Positions 31,891-41,255 of a stretch of 64,000 nucleotides of DNA are shown piece after piece; within the stretch, counting starts at the first letter, position 1; every line of letters starts with the position of its first letter. Source of the stretch: Streptomyces sp. SW4 (GTDB lineage Bacteria > Actinomycetota > Actinomycetes > Streptomycetales > Streptomycetaceae); NCBI GenBank assembly GCA_003248315.1, contig QKWM01000004.1, forward strand, positions 4,213,001 to 4,277,000, given 5' to 3'. A program made the position numbers and the translations under genes. Below the pieces are notes generated by a model, which saw only the letters and a program-made list of their open reading frames with translations, had not been told where the DNA came from and did no database searches.

Positions 31891-33294
31891 GTGACGTCCC
31901 GTATCCCGCGCGACTCCAGGCTTCGACTCGTCCGCCCACGACCCCTGGCCGCCGCCCCCAGAGCGATGAACCAGCGGCGCCCCCGGCGCCACGTGCCGCG
32001 GCCCCCGGAGGGCACGCCGGCCCGTTCGGAGCTGGCCAGAATGGCGCGCTCCGGACTGGCCGGAGCGGTCCGTGTCGCCCGCTGGGCGGATGCCGCCCTC
32101 GGCCCCGGAAGCGACGCCGGCACCTCCGACGGCAAGGCCACGCTGTCCGACGCGACGGCCGAACGCGCCGCCCGCGACCTGGGCCTGTCCGCCGCTCAGG
32201 TCCGCGCCGACTGGGACATCGCGCGTCTGGCCGGCCTGGTCGAGGTGCACGGCGACAGCGCGCGGCCCGGCTGGCGGCTGCGCGCCTGGGACCGCGACGA
32301 CAGCGCCGTGCTCCGCGGCTGGGTCGCCCTCTTCGACGCCTGGTCGCTCGCCCACCCCGAGCCCGACGGCCACGAGCCCGCCGCCGTCGCCGAGGTCGTC
32401 TCGGCCATGCCCCAGGTGCTCTCCTTCCTCCAGCTCTCCGCCGGCCCGGTCCCGGTCGCCCAGCTCCTGGACCTGCTCCAGCAGCGGGTCACCGAGCTGC
32501 GCACCGAGCGCTGCGAGGTCCCCTACGGCGCCGCCGGCGCCGACCTGACCCCGCAGGCCCCCTGCGACGACGCCGCGCTCGCCCCGCTGCTCGACTGGGC
32601 GCTGCACGCGCTGGCCTCCGTCGGCGCCCTCACCTGCGGCGACGGCCAGGCCACGCTCACCCCGCTGGGCAGCTGGGCGGTCTGGGTCAAGCTGGAGCAG
32701 ATCTGTGTCGCCGCGCAGAGCCCCGCCGGGAACATCGAGCGGTCGGCCGAGGACATGCTCCGCGGCTGCGCCCAGCTCCGTCCGAACGCGGCCCGGGCCG
32801 AGTACCGGGCCTGGCTCGCCGCCCGCCCCGTCGGCAGCGCCGTCGCCGAGCTCCTGGCCGCCGCCCGCGGCGAGGACGCCCTGCTGCGGGGGCTGGCCTT
32901 CGAGGCGCTGCGCGTCGTCGGGGCGCCCGCCGAGCCCGACGTCCGGGCCGTGCTGGACGAGCCGACGCTCAGGCCGTACGCCCTGCTGTGGCTGGCCGAG
33001 CACGACGGCGCCGACCCGGAGGACGCCCACGAGGCGCTGACCCGGCGGGAGGCCACCTGGCTGTGGGTGGACACCGCCGCGGCGGTCGCCGACCACGGCG
33101 AGGCCCCGATGCTGGTCCGACATCTGGAGTCCGCCGTGCAGCCCACGGTCCCCGCCCTGCTCGACGAGGTGCGCGCCGTCGGTCATCCGCGCACCGTGCA
33201 GGTCCTGGTGGCGCTCGCCGCCGCGCACCCCGACCCGGCCCTGGCCAAGGCCGTGCGGCGGGCCGCCTTCCAGGTCCACACCGGCGGCGACTGA
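31891..33294 (+). CDS. conserved hypothetical protein, 467 residues
   Basis: Not recognised. The N-terminal ~50 residues are Arg/Pro-rich (PRRHVPRPPEG). The next part (ARSELARMARSGLAGAVRVARWADAALG) is helical. LSAAQVRADWDIARLAGLVEVHG looks like a winged-helix-type element. The C-terminal half has alternating Ala/Leu/Glu helices and HEAT-like segments (GLAFEALRVVGAPAEPDVRAVLDEP, VLVALAAAHPDPALAKAVRRAAF). No catalytic motif, signal peptide or membrane span is seen. I chose GTG 31891; ATG 31969 (MNQRRPRR) is an alternative. The frame is intact, which is notable in this window. A regulatory or scaffold role is only a guess. Confidence 0.7.
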   Translation: MTSRIPRDSRLRLVRPRPLAAAPRAMNQRRPRRHVPRPPEGTPARSELARMARSGLAGAVRVARWADAALGPGSDAGTSDGKATLSDATAERAARDLGLSAAQVRADWDIARLAGLVEVHGDSARPGWRLRAWDRDDSAVLRGWVALFDAWSLAHPEPDGHEPAAVAEVVSAMPQVLSFLQLSAGPVPVAQLLDLLQQRVTELRTERCEVPYGAAGADLTPQAPCDDAALAPLLDWALHALASVGALTCGDGQATLTPLGSWAVWVKLEQICVAAQSPAGNIERSAEDMLRGCAQLRPNAARAEYRAWLAARPVGSAVAELLAAARGEDALLRGLAFEALRVVGAPAEPDVRAVLDEPTLRPYALLWLAEHDGADPEDAHEALTRREATWLWVDTAAAVADHGEAPMLVRHLESAVQPTVPALLDEVRAVGHPRTVQVLVALAAAHPDPALAKAVRRAAFQVHTGGD

Positions 33295-33382
33295 CGGAGG
33301 CGCACCGGCGGCAGCCGGCCGGGCGGGGTAGCCGGGACGGGACCGGTGACGGAACCCGTGCGGCACCCCGCCCGGCGCCGGG

Positions 33383-33795
33383 TCAGGCGGGGATCTCGGG
33401 GGCGTAGGTGCCGAAGCTCCAGATGTTGCCCTCCCGGTCGCGGGCCATGTAGTCCCGCGAGCCGTAGTCCTGGTCCGTCGGGGCATCAGGATCTCGGCGC
33501 CGTGGTCCGCGGCCCGCCGGTGGTGGGCGTCGACGTCGTCCACCACGACGTACACCCCCGTCGGGCCGGCGCCCTTCATCAGCTCGTCGAAGCGGCTGCC
33601 GGTGCCCTTGGAACCGAGCATCACCGCGCCGTTGCCCAGCGACAGCTCGGCGTGGACCACCTTGCCGTCCTCGCCCTCGTACACCGCGATCTCCGTGAAG
33701 CCGAAGGCCTCCTTCAGCTGCCGGATGGCCGCCTTGGCGTCCGTGTACAGCACCGTCGGGTACATGCTGGGGCGGCCGCCGTCCGTGCCTGCCAT
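33383..33795 (-). CDS. VOC (glyoxalase/bleomycin-resistance) family protein
   Basis: About 137 residues with paired beta-alpha-beta modules. MYPTVLYTDAKAAIRQLKEAFGF, VVHAELSLGNGAVMLG, VYVVVDDVDAHHRRAADHGAEIL and SRDYMARDREGNIWSFGTY are typical of PhnB-like VOC proteins. One slip near 33480 restores MPPTDQDYGSRDY. ATG 33795 follows AAGGGAG. The likely ligand is unknown. Confidence 0.85.
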
Positions 33796-33942
33796 ACCGA
33801 TCACTCCCTTGTGAGCCGGTCCCTGCGGGTCCTTCCGGAACATCCGGATTCACGCCTGTCGCCAGTCTTGCACCCGCCACCGACAACGGCCCGCGAGCCC
33901 GGCCCCGGACCGAAGCCGGGAAAAGCGCTTGCACACCCCCGT

Positions 33943-33948
33943 TAGACT
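33943..33948 (+). promoter_or_regulatory. -10 element placing a leaderless start
   Basis: TAGACT, seven bases before the ATG at 33956. Transcription would therefore begin at or next to that ATG. No good -35 hexamer is visible at normal spacing. Confidence 0.5.
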
Positions 33949-33955
33949 GGCTCCC

Positions 33956-33979
33956 ATGGCCATTCTCCTCGCGCATTAG
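33956..33979 (+). CDS. seven-residue leader peptide upstream of the ABC-F gene
   Basis: ATG-to-TAG frame encoding MAILLAH. It would sit at the 5' end of a leaderless mRNA and ends 57 bases before the ABC-F GTG. Between them, GGCGGG (33982-33987) can pair either with CCGCC (33999-34003) or with CCCGCC (34008-34013), giving two exclusive hairpins. ABC-F resistance and translation factors are often controlled by ribosome stalling on such short leaders, so this is a plausible attenuator. It is a prediction from layout only. Confidence 0.5.
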   Translation: MAILLAH

Positions 33980-33981
33980 AC

Positions 33982-34013
33982 GGCGGGTCCGTCCTCAGCC
34001 GCCCCTTCCCGCC
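33982..34013 (+). promoter_or_regulatory. alternative hairpins, possible attenuator before ABC-F
   Basis: GGCGG/CCGCC and GGCGGG/CCCGCC share their left arm and exclude each other. No T-run follows, so if functional the switch would act on a GC-type terminator or on access to the CTGGAG ribosome site at 34024-34029. Confidence 0.4.
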
Positions 34014-34036
34014 ACCCACCGCCCTGGAGTCTGTCC

Positions 34037-35634
<1,598 letters not shown>

Positions 35635-35669
35635 CCGAATGGATGATCCACCGGTGATGGATCATTCGG
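35635..35669. terminator. hairpin after the ABC-F gene
   Basis: CCGAATG-(GATG)-ATCCA pairs with TGGATCATTCGG, a 12-bp stem with a 4-nt bulge starting right at the stop codon. It also carries two of the six GATC sites of this interval. Confidence 0.5.
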
Positions 35670-35968
35670 CCGAGCCGTGATCCACCATCTGTGTGAGATC
35701 TCCTCGTACCGAGGTGTGTCCTACACGGATTTCGCGGCCGAGTCCCCTCTTCCCGGGGCTCGGCCGCGCCGCCTTTCTGACCAGGAACTTCGTCGGAGAA
35801 CCCGTTCGGCGGTACGCACGCGATCCTTTGGAATCCCCGGTTCCGCTTGTGGGGACCGGCTCCTGTCGTCACCACCTTGTCTCATCGACCTTGCCGAATG
35901 GGTGGCCATGTCGGCCCGGAGGGGTGATCATGAGGAGACCAGAGCGCACTTCCCATGAGGAGGCACGG
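35635..35968. promoter_or_regulatory. gbn upstream region with six GATC sites
   Basis: 334 bases without a gene. GATC occurs at 35645, 35660, 35679, 35697, 35822 and 35926; the first four are spaced 15-19 bases apart. From base composition I would expect about one. Because Gbn is a GATC-binding protein, this may be an autoregulatory region. Confidence 0.5.
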
Positions 35969-36190
35969 GTGGCCGAGACTCTGAAGAAGGGCAGCCGGGT
36001 GACCGGCGCCGCGCGCGACAAGCTCGCGGCAGACCTGAAGAAGAAGTACGACGCCGGTGCGAGCATCCGGGCGTTGGCCGAGGAGACCGGCCGCTCGTAT
36101 GGCTTCGTGCACCGCATGCTCAGTGAGTCGGGCGTCACGCTCCGAGGGCGTGGCGGGGCGACGCGGGGCAAGAAGGCCCCATCGGCCTGA
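35969..36190 (+). CDS. gbn: small HTH nucleoid-associated protein Gbn
   Basis: 73 residues, basic. The N-terminus is LKKGSRVTGAARDKLAADLKKKY. A helix-turn-helix follows (YDAGASIRALAEETGRSYGFVHRMLSESG, residues ~31-59), and the tail is positively charged (RGRGGATRGKKAPSA). The length and sequence match the actinobacterial GATC-binding nucleoid-associated protein that I recall as SCO1839/Gbn, and the neighbours (ABC-F before, enoyl-CoA hydratase after) fit that locus. GTG 35969 follows GAGGAGG, which favours it over upstream in-frame starts. The frame is intact. Confidence 0.85.
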   Translation: MAETLKKGSRVTGAARDKLAADLKKKYDAGASIRALAEETGRSYGFVHRMLSESGVTLRGRGGATRGKKAPSA

Positions 36191-36194
36191 CCCT

Positions 36195-36240
36195 CCGGGT
36201 GGCCCCTCGGCTCCGATGGTGGCCACCCGGTCGACCGACC
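36195..36240 (+). terminator. hairpin terminator after gbn
   Basis: Perfect 10-bp stem CCGGGTGGCC / GGCCACCCGG with a 26-nt loop, five bases past the gbn stop. Confidence 0.6.
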
Positions 36241-36332
36241 GGCCGACCGGGTGGTTACTGTGCAGTCACTTAGGGACGCCGTGCGGATTCCCGTACGGCG
36301 CACAGGACTGCCGTACCCATCGGAGGCGCCCC

Positions 36333-37163
36333 ATGGCCACGCCCGCCCAGGACCACGGTCCCGAAGGCCCTGAAGGACCCGACGTCCCCGCACTCGACAA
36401 GGACGGCGTGCGGCTCACCGTCGACGACGCGATCGCCACGGTGACGCTGACCAACCCGGCCAAGCGCAACGCGCAGAGCCCCGCCCTGTGGCGGGCGCTC
36501 ACCGAGGCCGGCCGGCTGCTGCCGGGCTCCGTCCGGGTCGTCGTGCTGCGGGCCGAGGGCAAGTCCTTCTCGGCCGGGCTCGACCGGCAGGCGTTCACGC
36601 CCGAAGGCTTCGACGGCGAGCCGTCGTTCCTCGACCTGGCACGGGGCGGGGACGCCGAGCTCGACGCGACCATCGCCGAATACCAGGAGGCGTTCACCTG
36701 GTGGCGGCGCAGCGACATCCTGTCCATCGCCGCCGTGCAGGGGCACGCCATCGGGGCCGGCTTCCAGCTCGCCCTCGCCTGCGACCTGCGTGTCGTCGCC
36801 GACGACGCGCAGTTCGCCATGCGTGAGACCAGCCTCGGCCTCGTCCCCGACCTGACGGGCACGCATCCGCTCGTCGGGCTGGTCGGGTACGCCCGCGCGC
36901 TGGAGATCTGTGTGACCGGGCGGTTCGTCCAGGCCGAGGAGGCCGTCGCCACGGGCCTGGCCAGCCTCGCCGTGCCCGCCGACCAGCTCGACGGGGCCGT
37001 ACGCGACCTCGCCTCGGCGGTCCTGGCGGCGCCGCGCGACGCCGTGATCGAGACCAAGGCGCTGCTCCAGGGCGCCCTGCACCGGGACTACGAGGCCCAG
37101 CGCGTCGCCGAGCGCGCCGCCCAGGCCCGCCGGCTGCGCGACCTGGCCGGGCTCGGCGAGTAG
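36333..37163 (+). CDS. enoyl-CoA hydratase/isomerase family protein
   Basis: 276 residues of crotonase fold. It shows TVTLTNPAKRNAQSPALWRAL, KSFSAGLDRQAF (first oxyanion-hole strand), AAVQGHAIGAGFQLALACDLRVVADDAQFAMRE (second oxyanion hole and active-site loop) and LGLVPDLTGTHPL. The usual glutamate of true hydratases appears replaced or shifted (ETSLGLVPD), so the activity may be isomerase- or hydrolase-like. ATG 36333 follows CGGAGG. The frame is intact. The pathway is not evident. Confidence 0.88.
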   Translation: MATPAQDHGPEGPEGPDVPALDKDGVRLTVDDAIATVTLTNPAKRNAQSPALWRALTEAGRLLPGSVRVVVLRAEGKSFSAGLDRQAFTPEGFDGEPSFLDLARGGDAELDATIAEYQEAFTWWRRSDILSIAAVQGHAIGAGFQLALACDLRVVADDAQFAMRETSLGLVPDLTGTHPLVGLVGYARALEICVTGRFVQAEEAVATGLASLAVPADQLDGAVRDLASAVLAAPRDAVIETKALLQGALHRDYEAQRVAERAAQARRLRDLAGLGE

Positions 37164-37214
37164 CCGGTCCGGGACCGGGCGGGTTCCGGACGGCCGTCGG
37201 CCGGTGCCCGCCCG

Positions 37215-37985
37215 TCACTCCGGCGGCAGATCGACCGCCGTCACCAGCACGGCCACCGACGGCCGCTCCTCGAGCGCGTCCCGTACCGCGGTGCGCACCC
37301 GGCGGGCCACCTCCACGGTCCGGTGCTCCGCGGACACCGCGCACTCCACGCGGACGTGCCGGTGCGGCAGGGCGGCGTCCCCGGTCCGTTCCTCGACCGT
37401 GACCGCACGGCCGAGCGTGCCCGTCAGCCGGGTCACGCCCGGCACCGCGAGCGCGGCCGCGGCCGCCCGGCCCGTGTCCCCGCCGCCCGGGTCCGCCGCC
37501 GGAGCGGGCGCCGGGCCCGGCCGGGCGGTGCCCCCGGCGGCGGACCGGGCGGGGGAGGGGGAGGGGCCGGGGGCGGCCCCGGGGTCCGGGTCGAGCAGTG
37601 CCGTCACCCGCAGATCCACCTCCGCGACCACCAGCCCGAGCCGGGTCTCCGCCGCCCCGGCCAGCACGGCCCGCACCCGGGCCGCCGTCGTGGGCAACGG
37701 CTCGGAGACCGTCGCCGACACCTCCGCCGTCATCCGCAAGGGCCCCGGCGGCAGCGCGGTCGGCGGGGCCGGCACCACCGGGGCGTGCGCCTCCTCCGGG
37801 TCCGCCTGCCCGAGGCGCAGCCCGTCCACCCGTGCGCCCGCCACGTCGCGCACCGCCGCGAGCAGCACCTCGCGCGCCGCCCGCTCGGCGATCCACGCGC
37901 CGTCCCGCACTCCGCCCAGCGGCAGGAACCTGCCGAGCCCGACCTGTTCCCGCACCGCCCGTGTCCACCGGTCAGCCGTCGTCAT
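37215..37985 (-). CDS. Asp23-cluster companion protein ('nucleopolyhedrovirus P10 family')
   Basis: 256 residues with an intact frame. The N-terminal half (GAWIAERAAREVLLAAVRDVAG, VDGLRLGQ) and C-terminal half (VPGVTRLTGTLGRAVTVEE, RHVRVECAVSAEHRTVEVARRVRTAVRDAL) each recall an Asp23-like beta-alpha unit. They are joined by a Pro/Ala/Gly-rich linker at about residues 140-180. Databases label such streptomycete proteins after a viral P10 family, which is probably misleading. It is divergent from the Asp23 gene 87 bases away, suggesting shared control. ATG 37985 is chosen. Confidence 0.7.
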   Translation of the reverse strand: MTTADRWTRAVREQVGLGRFLPLGGVRDGAWIAERAAREVLLAAVRDVAGARVDGLRLGQADPEEAHAPVVPAPPTALPPGPLRMTAEVSATVSEPLPTTAARVRAVLAGAAETRLGLVVAEVDLRVTALLDPDPGAAPGPSPSPARSAAGGTARPGPAPAPAADPGGGDTGRAAAAALAVPGVTRLTGTLGRAVTVEERTGDAALPHRHVRVECAVSAEHRTVEVARRVRTAVRDALEERPSVAVLVTAVDLPPE

Positions 37986-38072
37986 TCCTCCAGCCTGCCG
38001 CATCCCCGGCGCGCGGCGGCGCAACCGCACTTAACGTGGTCGCAGGACGACGACCGAAAGGGGCGTACGGCG

Positions 38073-38555
38073 ATGAGCGAGACGACGGACCGGGGCCGGC
38101 CCGGGCAGGACACGGCCGAGGGCCAGGGGGCCAAGGCACAGGGCGCCCGGCGTGGCGGAGGCGACCCGGGGACCCGGGGACGCACCACCATCGCCGACGG
38201 GGTGGTGGAGAAGATCACCGGAATGGCGGCACGCGACGTCGTCGGTGTGCACGCCATGGGCAGCGGACTGTCCCGCACCTTCGGCGCCGTGCGCGACCGC
38301 GTCCCCGGCGGCGCCAAGTCGGTGACCCGCGGGGTGAAGGCCGAGGTCGGCGAGAAGCAGACCGCCCTCGACCTGGAGATCGTCGTCGAGTACGGCGTGT
38401 CGATCTCCGACGTCGCCCGGAACGTGCGGGAGAACGTGATCGCGGCCGTGGAGCGGATGACCGGCCTGGAGGTCGTCGAGGTCAACATCGCGGTGAGCGA
38501 CGTGAAGCTGCCCGACGAGGAGGACGAGGAGGAACCGGAGCCCCGGATCAAGTAG
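38073..38555 (+). CDS. Asp23/Gls24 family envelope stress protein
   Basis: 160 residues with an intact frame. A flexible Gly/Gln-rich N-terminus precedes one Asp23 domain: TTIADGVVEKITGMAARDVVGVHAMGSG, LDLEIVVEYGVSISDVARNVRENVIAAVERMTGLEVVEVNIAVSDV. The tail is strongly acidic (PDEEDEEEPEPRIK). Asp23 proteins bind the membrane through AmaP in Firmicutes, and an AmaP-like gene lies four genes downstream. ATG 38073 is chosen. Confidence 0.92.
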   Translation: MSETTDRGRPGQDTAEGQGAKAQGARRGGGDPGTRGRTTIADGVVEKITGMAARDVVGVHAMGSGLSRTFGAVRDRVPGGAKSVTRGVKAEVGEKQTALDLEIVVEYGVSISDVARNVRENVIAAVERMTGLEVVEVNIAVSDVKLPDEEDEEEPEPRIK

Positions 38556-38588
38556 ACCGACGTTGTCCCGACGTAAGGAGTGCGCAGC

Positions 38589-38771
38589 ATGAACATGGCC
38601 GTGGTCGGCATGATCGCCGGAATGGCCCTGGGCTTCGCCGGGTACTTCGGCGGATTCGGCGCCTTCCTCCTGGTGGCGGCGCTCGGCGCCGTCGGATTCG
38701 TCGTCGGCCGGTTCCTCGAGGGAGACCTCGAGCTCGGCGACTTCTTCCGCAGCCGCGACAGCCGGCGGTGA
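38589..38771 (+). CDS. small membrane protein of the Asp23 cluster
   Basis: 60 residues. One or two glycine-rich membrane helices (VVGMIAGMALGFAGYFGGFGAFLLVAALGAVGFVVGRFLEG) precede a charged tail DLELGDFFRSRDSRR. It resembles the DUF2273-type small proteins found beside Asp23 genes. ATG 38589 follows AAGGAG; GTG 38580 overlaps that ribosome site. The stop overlaps the next GTG. Confidence 0.8.
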   Translation: MNMAVVGMIAGMALGFAGYFGGFGAFLLVAALGAVGFVVGRFLEGDLELGDFFRSRDSRR

Positions 38772-39149
38772 CCGCGGTGAGCAGTGCGGCCGGTGACCTC
38801 CCGGCTCCCGTGGGCGTGGTCCCACCGGGGAGCGGGGCGCGACACGGATCGCCGACCGGGTCGTCGCCAAGGTGGCGGCCCAGGCGGCCCGCGAGGCGGT
38901 CGGGCGGCTCCCCCGGACGCCGCACGCCCCCACGCGACCGTCTCCGTGCACCACGACACCGCCCGCGTCCAGGTGCACCTCGAACTCGGCTATCCCTGCG
39001 ACATCGGCGCCCGCTGCGGGCAGGTGCGCCGCCAGGTCGTCCGGCGCGTGCGCGCGCTGGTGGGCATGGCGGTGCCGGAGGTCGCCGTCCAGGTGGAGCG
39101 GCTGCACCTGACGCCGGAGCACGGCGCCGCACAGGGGAGGATCGAATGA
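38768..39149 (+). CDS. second Asp23/Gls24-like protein
   Basis: About 127 residues. Reconstructed blocks are TRIADRVVAKVAAQAAREAVG and ATVSVHHDTARVQVHLELGYPCDIGARCGQVRRQVVRRVRALVGMAVPEVAVQVERLHL, the alpha-beta pattern of Asp23 with a short C-terminus. Slips near 38835 (G-run) and 38925. GTG 38768 overlaps the previous stop (GTGA), and its own stop overlaps the following ATG. Confidence 0.8.
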
Positions 39150-39817
39150 GCGAGCCCCACGAGGAGACCGGCAGCACGCGCCGGATGCCGGTGCTGGACA
39201 AGGACGGCGGCGACCCGGCCGAGCCGCGGCCCGTCCTCGACGCCGGCGCGGACCCCGGCGGCCACGGCGGCGGACACGCCCGCCGCTTCTGGTCGGCCCG
39301 CCGGGTCCCGGCCGGCCTGGTCGCCCTGCTGCTCCTGGTCGTCGCCGGTCTCTTCCTCTACGACGTCGCCGCCGTGCGCGCCGACCGCGACGCGATGGCC
39401 TGGCGCAAGGAACTCGCCCGGCAGCTCGCCGAACGGCCCCTCGACGACACCTGGGTGCTGGCCGGGGCCGGCGTCGCCGCCGCCCTCGGTCTCTGGCTGC
39501 TCCTGCTGGCCGTCACGCCCGGCCTGCGCGCGCTGCTGCCGATGCGGCGCACCCACGACGACGTCCGCGCGGGGCTGCACCGCGACGCCGCCGCCACCGT
39601 GCTGCGCGACCGGGCCATGGAGGTCGCGGGGGTGCAGTCGGCGCGGGTGCGGATGCGCCGCCGCAGGGCCCGCGTCCGCGCGGAGTCGCACTTCCGGGAG
39701 CTGGACGACGTACGCACCGAGCTGGACGGCGCGCTGACCGACGCGGTGGCCGGACTGGGCCTGGCCCGGCCGCCCGCCCTGTCGGTACGGGTGCGCCGGC
39801 CCGGACGGAAGGGGTGA
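39146..39817 (+). CDS. DUF6286-type membrane protein of the Asp23 cluster
   Basis: 223 residues with an intact frame. A disordered N-terminus (~45 residues) is followed by two membrane helices (VPAGLVALLLLVVAGLFLYDVAAV and DTWVLAGAGVAAALGLWLLLLAVTPGL). The C-terminal domain (AATVLRDRAMEVAGVQSARVRMRRRRARVRAESHF) looks like a single Asp23-like unit. The family is known from actinobacterial Asp23 loci; no function has been established that I know of. ATG 39146 overlaps the previous stop. Confidence 0.8.
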   Translation: MSEPHEETGSTRRMPVLDKDGGDPAEPRPVLDAGADPGGHGGGHARRFWSARRVPAGLVALLLLVVAGLFLYDVAAVRADRDAMAWRKELARQLAERPLDDTWVLAGAGVAAALGLWLLLLAVTPGLRALLPMRRTHDDVRAGLHRDAAATVLRDRAMEVAGVQSARVRMRRRRARVRAESHFRELDDVRTELDGALTDAVAGLGLARPPALSVRVRRPGRKG

Positions 39818-40401
39818 GGACGGTGCCCGCAACCGTCAACCGTGTGCTGCTCGGCCTCGTGGGCCTGGTCCTGCTCGCCCTCGGCGGCTCCGTGCTCGCC
39901 GTCGGGCTGGGGGCTCCCGCGCCCTCCTGGTGGATCCACCGGGGACGCGACGACGTCCTGCTCAGCGACGCGGAACGGACCCGCTGGCGGGACTCCGGCT
40001 GGTGGTGGCCGGTGGTGATCGCCGCCCTCGCCGTCCTGCTGCTGCTCGCCCTGTGGTGGCTGGCCTCCGTGCTGCGCCGCCGCCGGCTCGCCGAGGTGCT
40101 CGTGGACACCGGCGACGGCGAGAGCGCCGTGCTGCGCGGGCGGGCCCTGGAGGACGCGCTCGCCCAGGAGGCGGGCCGCCTCGACGGCGTCGACCGGGCC
40201 GCCGTCCGGCTCACCGGCCGGCGCCTGGCACCCCGGGCCCGGGTACGGCTCCGGCTCCAGCCGCACGTCGACCCCGGTGCCGCCCTGGACGGCCTGGCCG
40301 CCCACGCCCTCGCCCACGCCCGCGGCGCGGCGGGCCTCACCAGCCTGCCGACGGAGGTCCGCCTCAGCGGCGTCAAGCACCGGGCGGAGAGGGTGAGCTG
40401 A
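39814..40401 (+). CDS. amaP: AmaP-like alkaline shock membrane anchor
   Basis: 195 residues with an intact frame. Two N-terminal helices (RVLLGLVGLVLLALGGSVLAVGLG and WWWPVVIAALAVLLLLALWWLASVL) are separated by an extracytoplasmic loop. A cytoplasmic Asp23-like domain follows (SAVLRGRALEDALAQEAGRLDGVDRAAVRLTGRRLAPRARVRLRLQPHVDPGAALDGL). This is the AmaP layout, tethering Asp23 to the membrane. GTG 39814 overlaps the previous stop. It is the last gene of the run. Confidence 0.85.
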   Translation: MRTVPATVNRVLLGLVGLVLLALGGSVLAVGLGAPAPSWWIHRGRDDVLLSDAERTRWRDSGWWWPVVIAALAVLLLLALWWLASVLRRRRLAEVLVDTGDGESAVLRGRALEDALAQEAGRLDGVDRAAVRLTGRRLAPRARVRLRLQPHVDPGAALDGLAAHALAHARGAAGLTSLPTEVRLSGVKHRAERVS

Positions 40402-40495
40402 CGCCCGCCGAACGGCGCGGGGGACCGCGCGGCCGGCCCCGCCCCGCAGCCCCCGGACGGTCCGCCGGGGGCACTTCGCCGGGCGCGCAGCCGGC

Positions 40496-41250
40496 TCAGA
40501 ACCCGTGCCGGTACCCTCCGTCCACCGGCACCATGATCCCCGTCAGATAGCTCGCCGCCGGGGACAGCAGGAACGCCGCCGTGCGCCCGAACTCCTCCGG
40601 TGTCCCGTAGCGGCGCAGCGGAATGCGGGACTCGTTCTGCGCCCGGGTCGCCTCCGGGTCGGCGGACAGCCCGTCCAGCTCGCGCACGCGGTCGGTGTCG
40701 ATCCGCCCCGGCAGCACGCCCACGACCCGGATGCCGCGCGGCCCAGCTCGTCCGCCAGCGACTTGGCGAAACCGGCCAGGCCCGGCCGCAGCCCGTTGGA
40801 GATGGTCAGCCCCGGGATCGGCTCGTGCACCGAGCCCGACAGCACGAAGCCGATGACACCGCCCTCCTCCAGCTCGGCCGCCGCCGCCCGGGCCAGCCGC
40901 ACCGCACCGAGGAAGACCGACTCGAACGCCGCCTGCCACTGCTCGTCGGTGTTGTCGGCGACGAACCCGGGCGGCGGCCCGCCCACGCTCACCAGCACGC
41001 CGTCGAAGCGGCCGAACCGCTCCCGCGCGGTGGCGATCAGCCGCTCGGCGGCCCCCGGGTCGGCGTTGTCGGCGGCCACACCCACCGCGCCCGGGCCCAG
41101 CGCCTCGGCGGCCCCGGCCACGCTCTTCTCGTCCCGGCCGGTCACGACCACCTTCGCGCCGTCGGCGACCAGCTCGCGCGCGGCGGCGTTGCCCAGGCCC
41201 CGGGTGGCCCCCGTGACGACGAACACCCGGTCCTTCAGTCCAAGATCCAT
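40496..41250 (-). CDS. SDR family oxidoreductase
   Basis: About 251 residues of classical short-chain dehydrogenase fold. The NAD(P) motif TGATRGLGNAAARELV is at residue ~13. VLVSVGGPPPGF replaces the usual NNAG. The catalytic serine lies in VLSGSVHEPI; the YxxxK motif is not evident here (NGLRPGLAGFAKSL instead), so the catalytic tyrosine may be missing. The C-terminus shows TGIMVPVDGGYRHGF. One slip at 40742-40744 (CCC; CCCC restores ELGPRGIRV). ATG 41250 starts five bases after the GH15 stop. Confidence 0.85.
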
Positions 41251-41255
41251 GGCCC

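Noticed and set aside
37215..37985. Viral origin suggested by the 'nucleopolyhedrovirus P10' label
   Set aside because: The sequence looks like two Asp23-like halves in an Asp23 locus; the label most likely reflects a weak profile match to low-complexity helical sequence.
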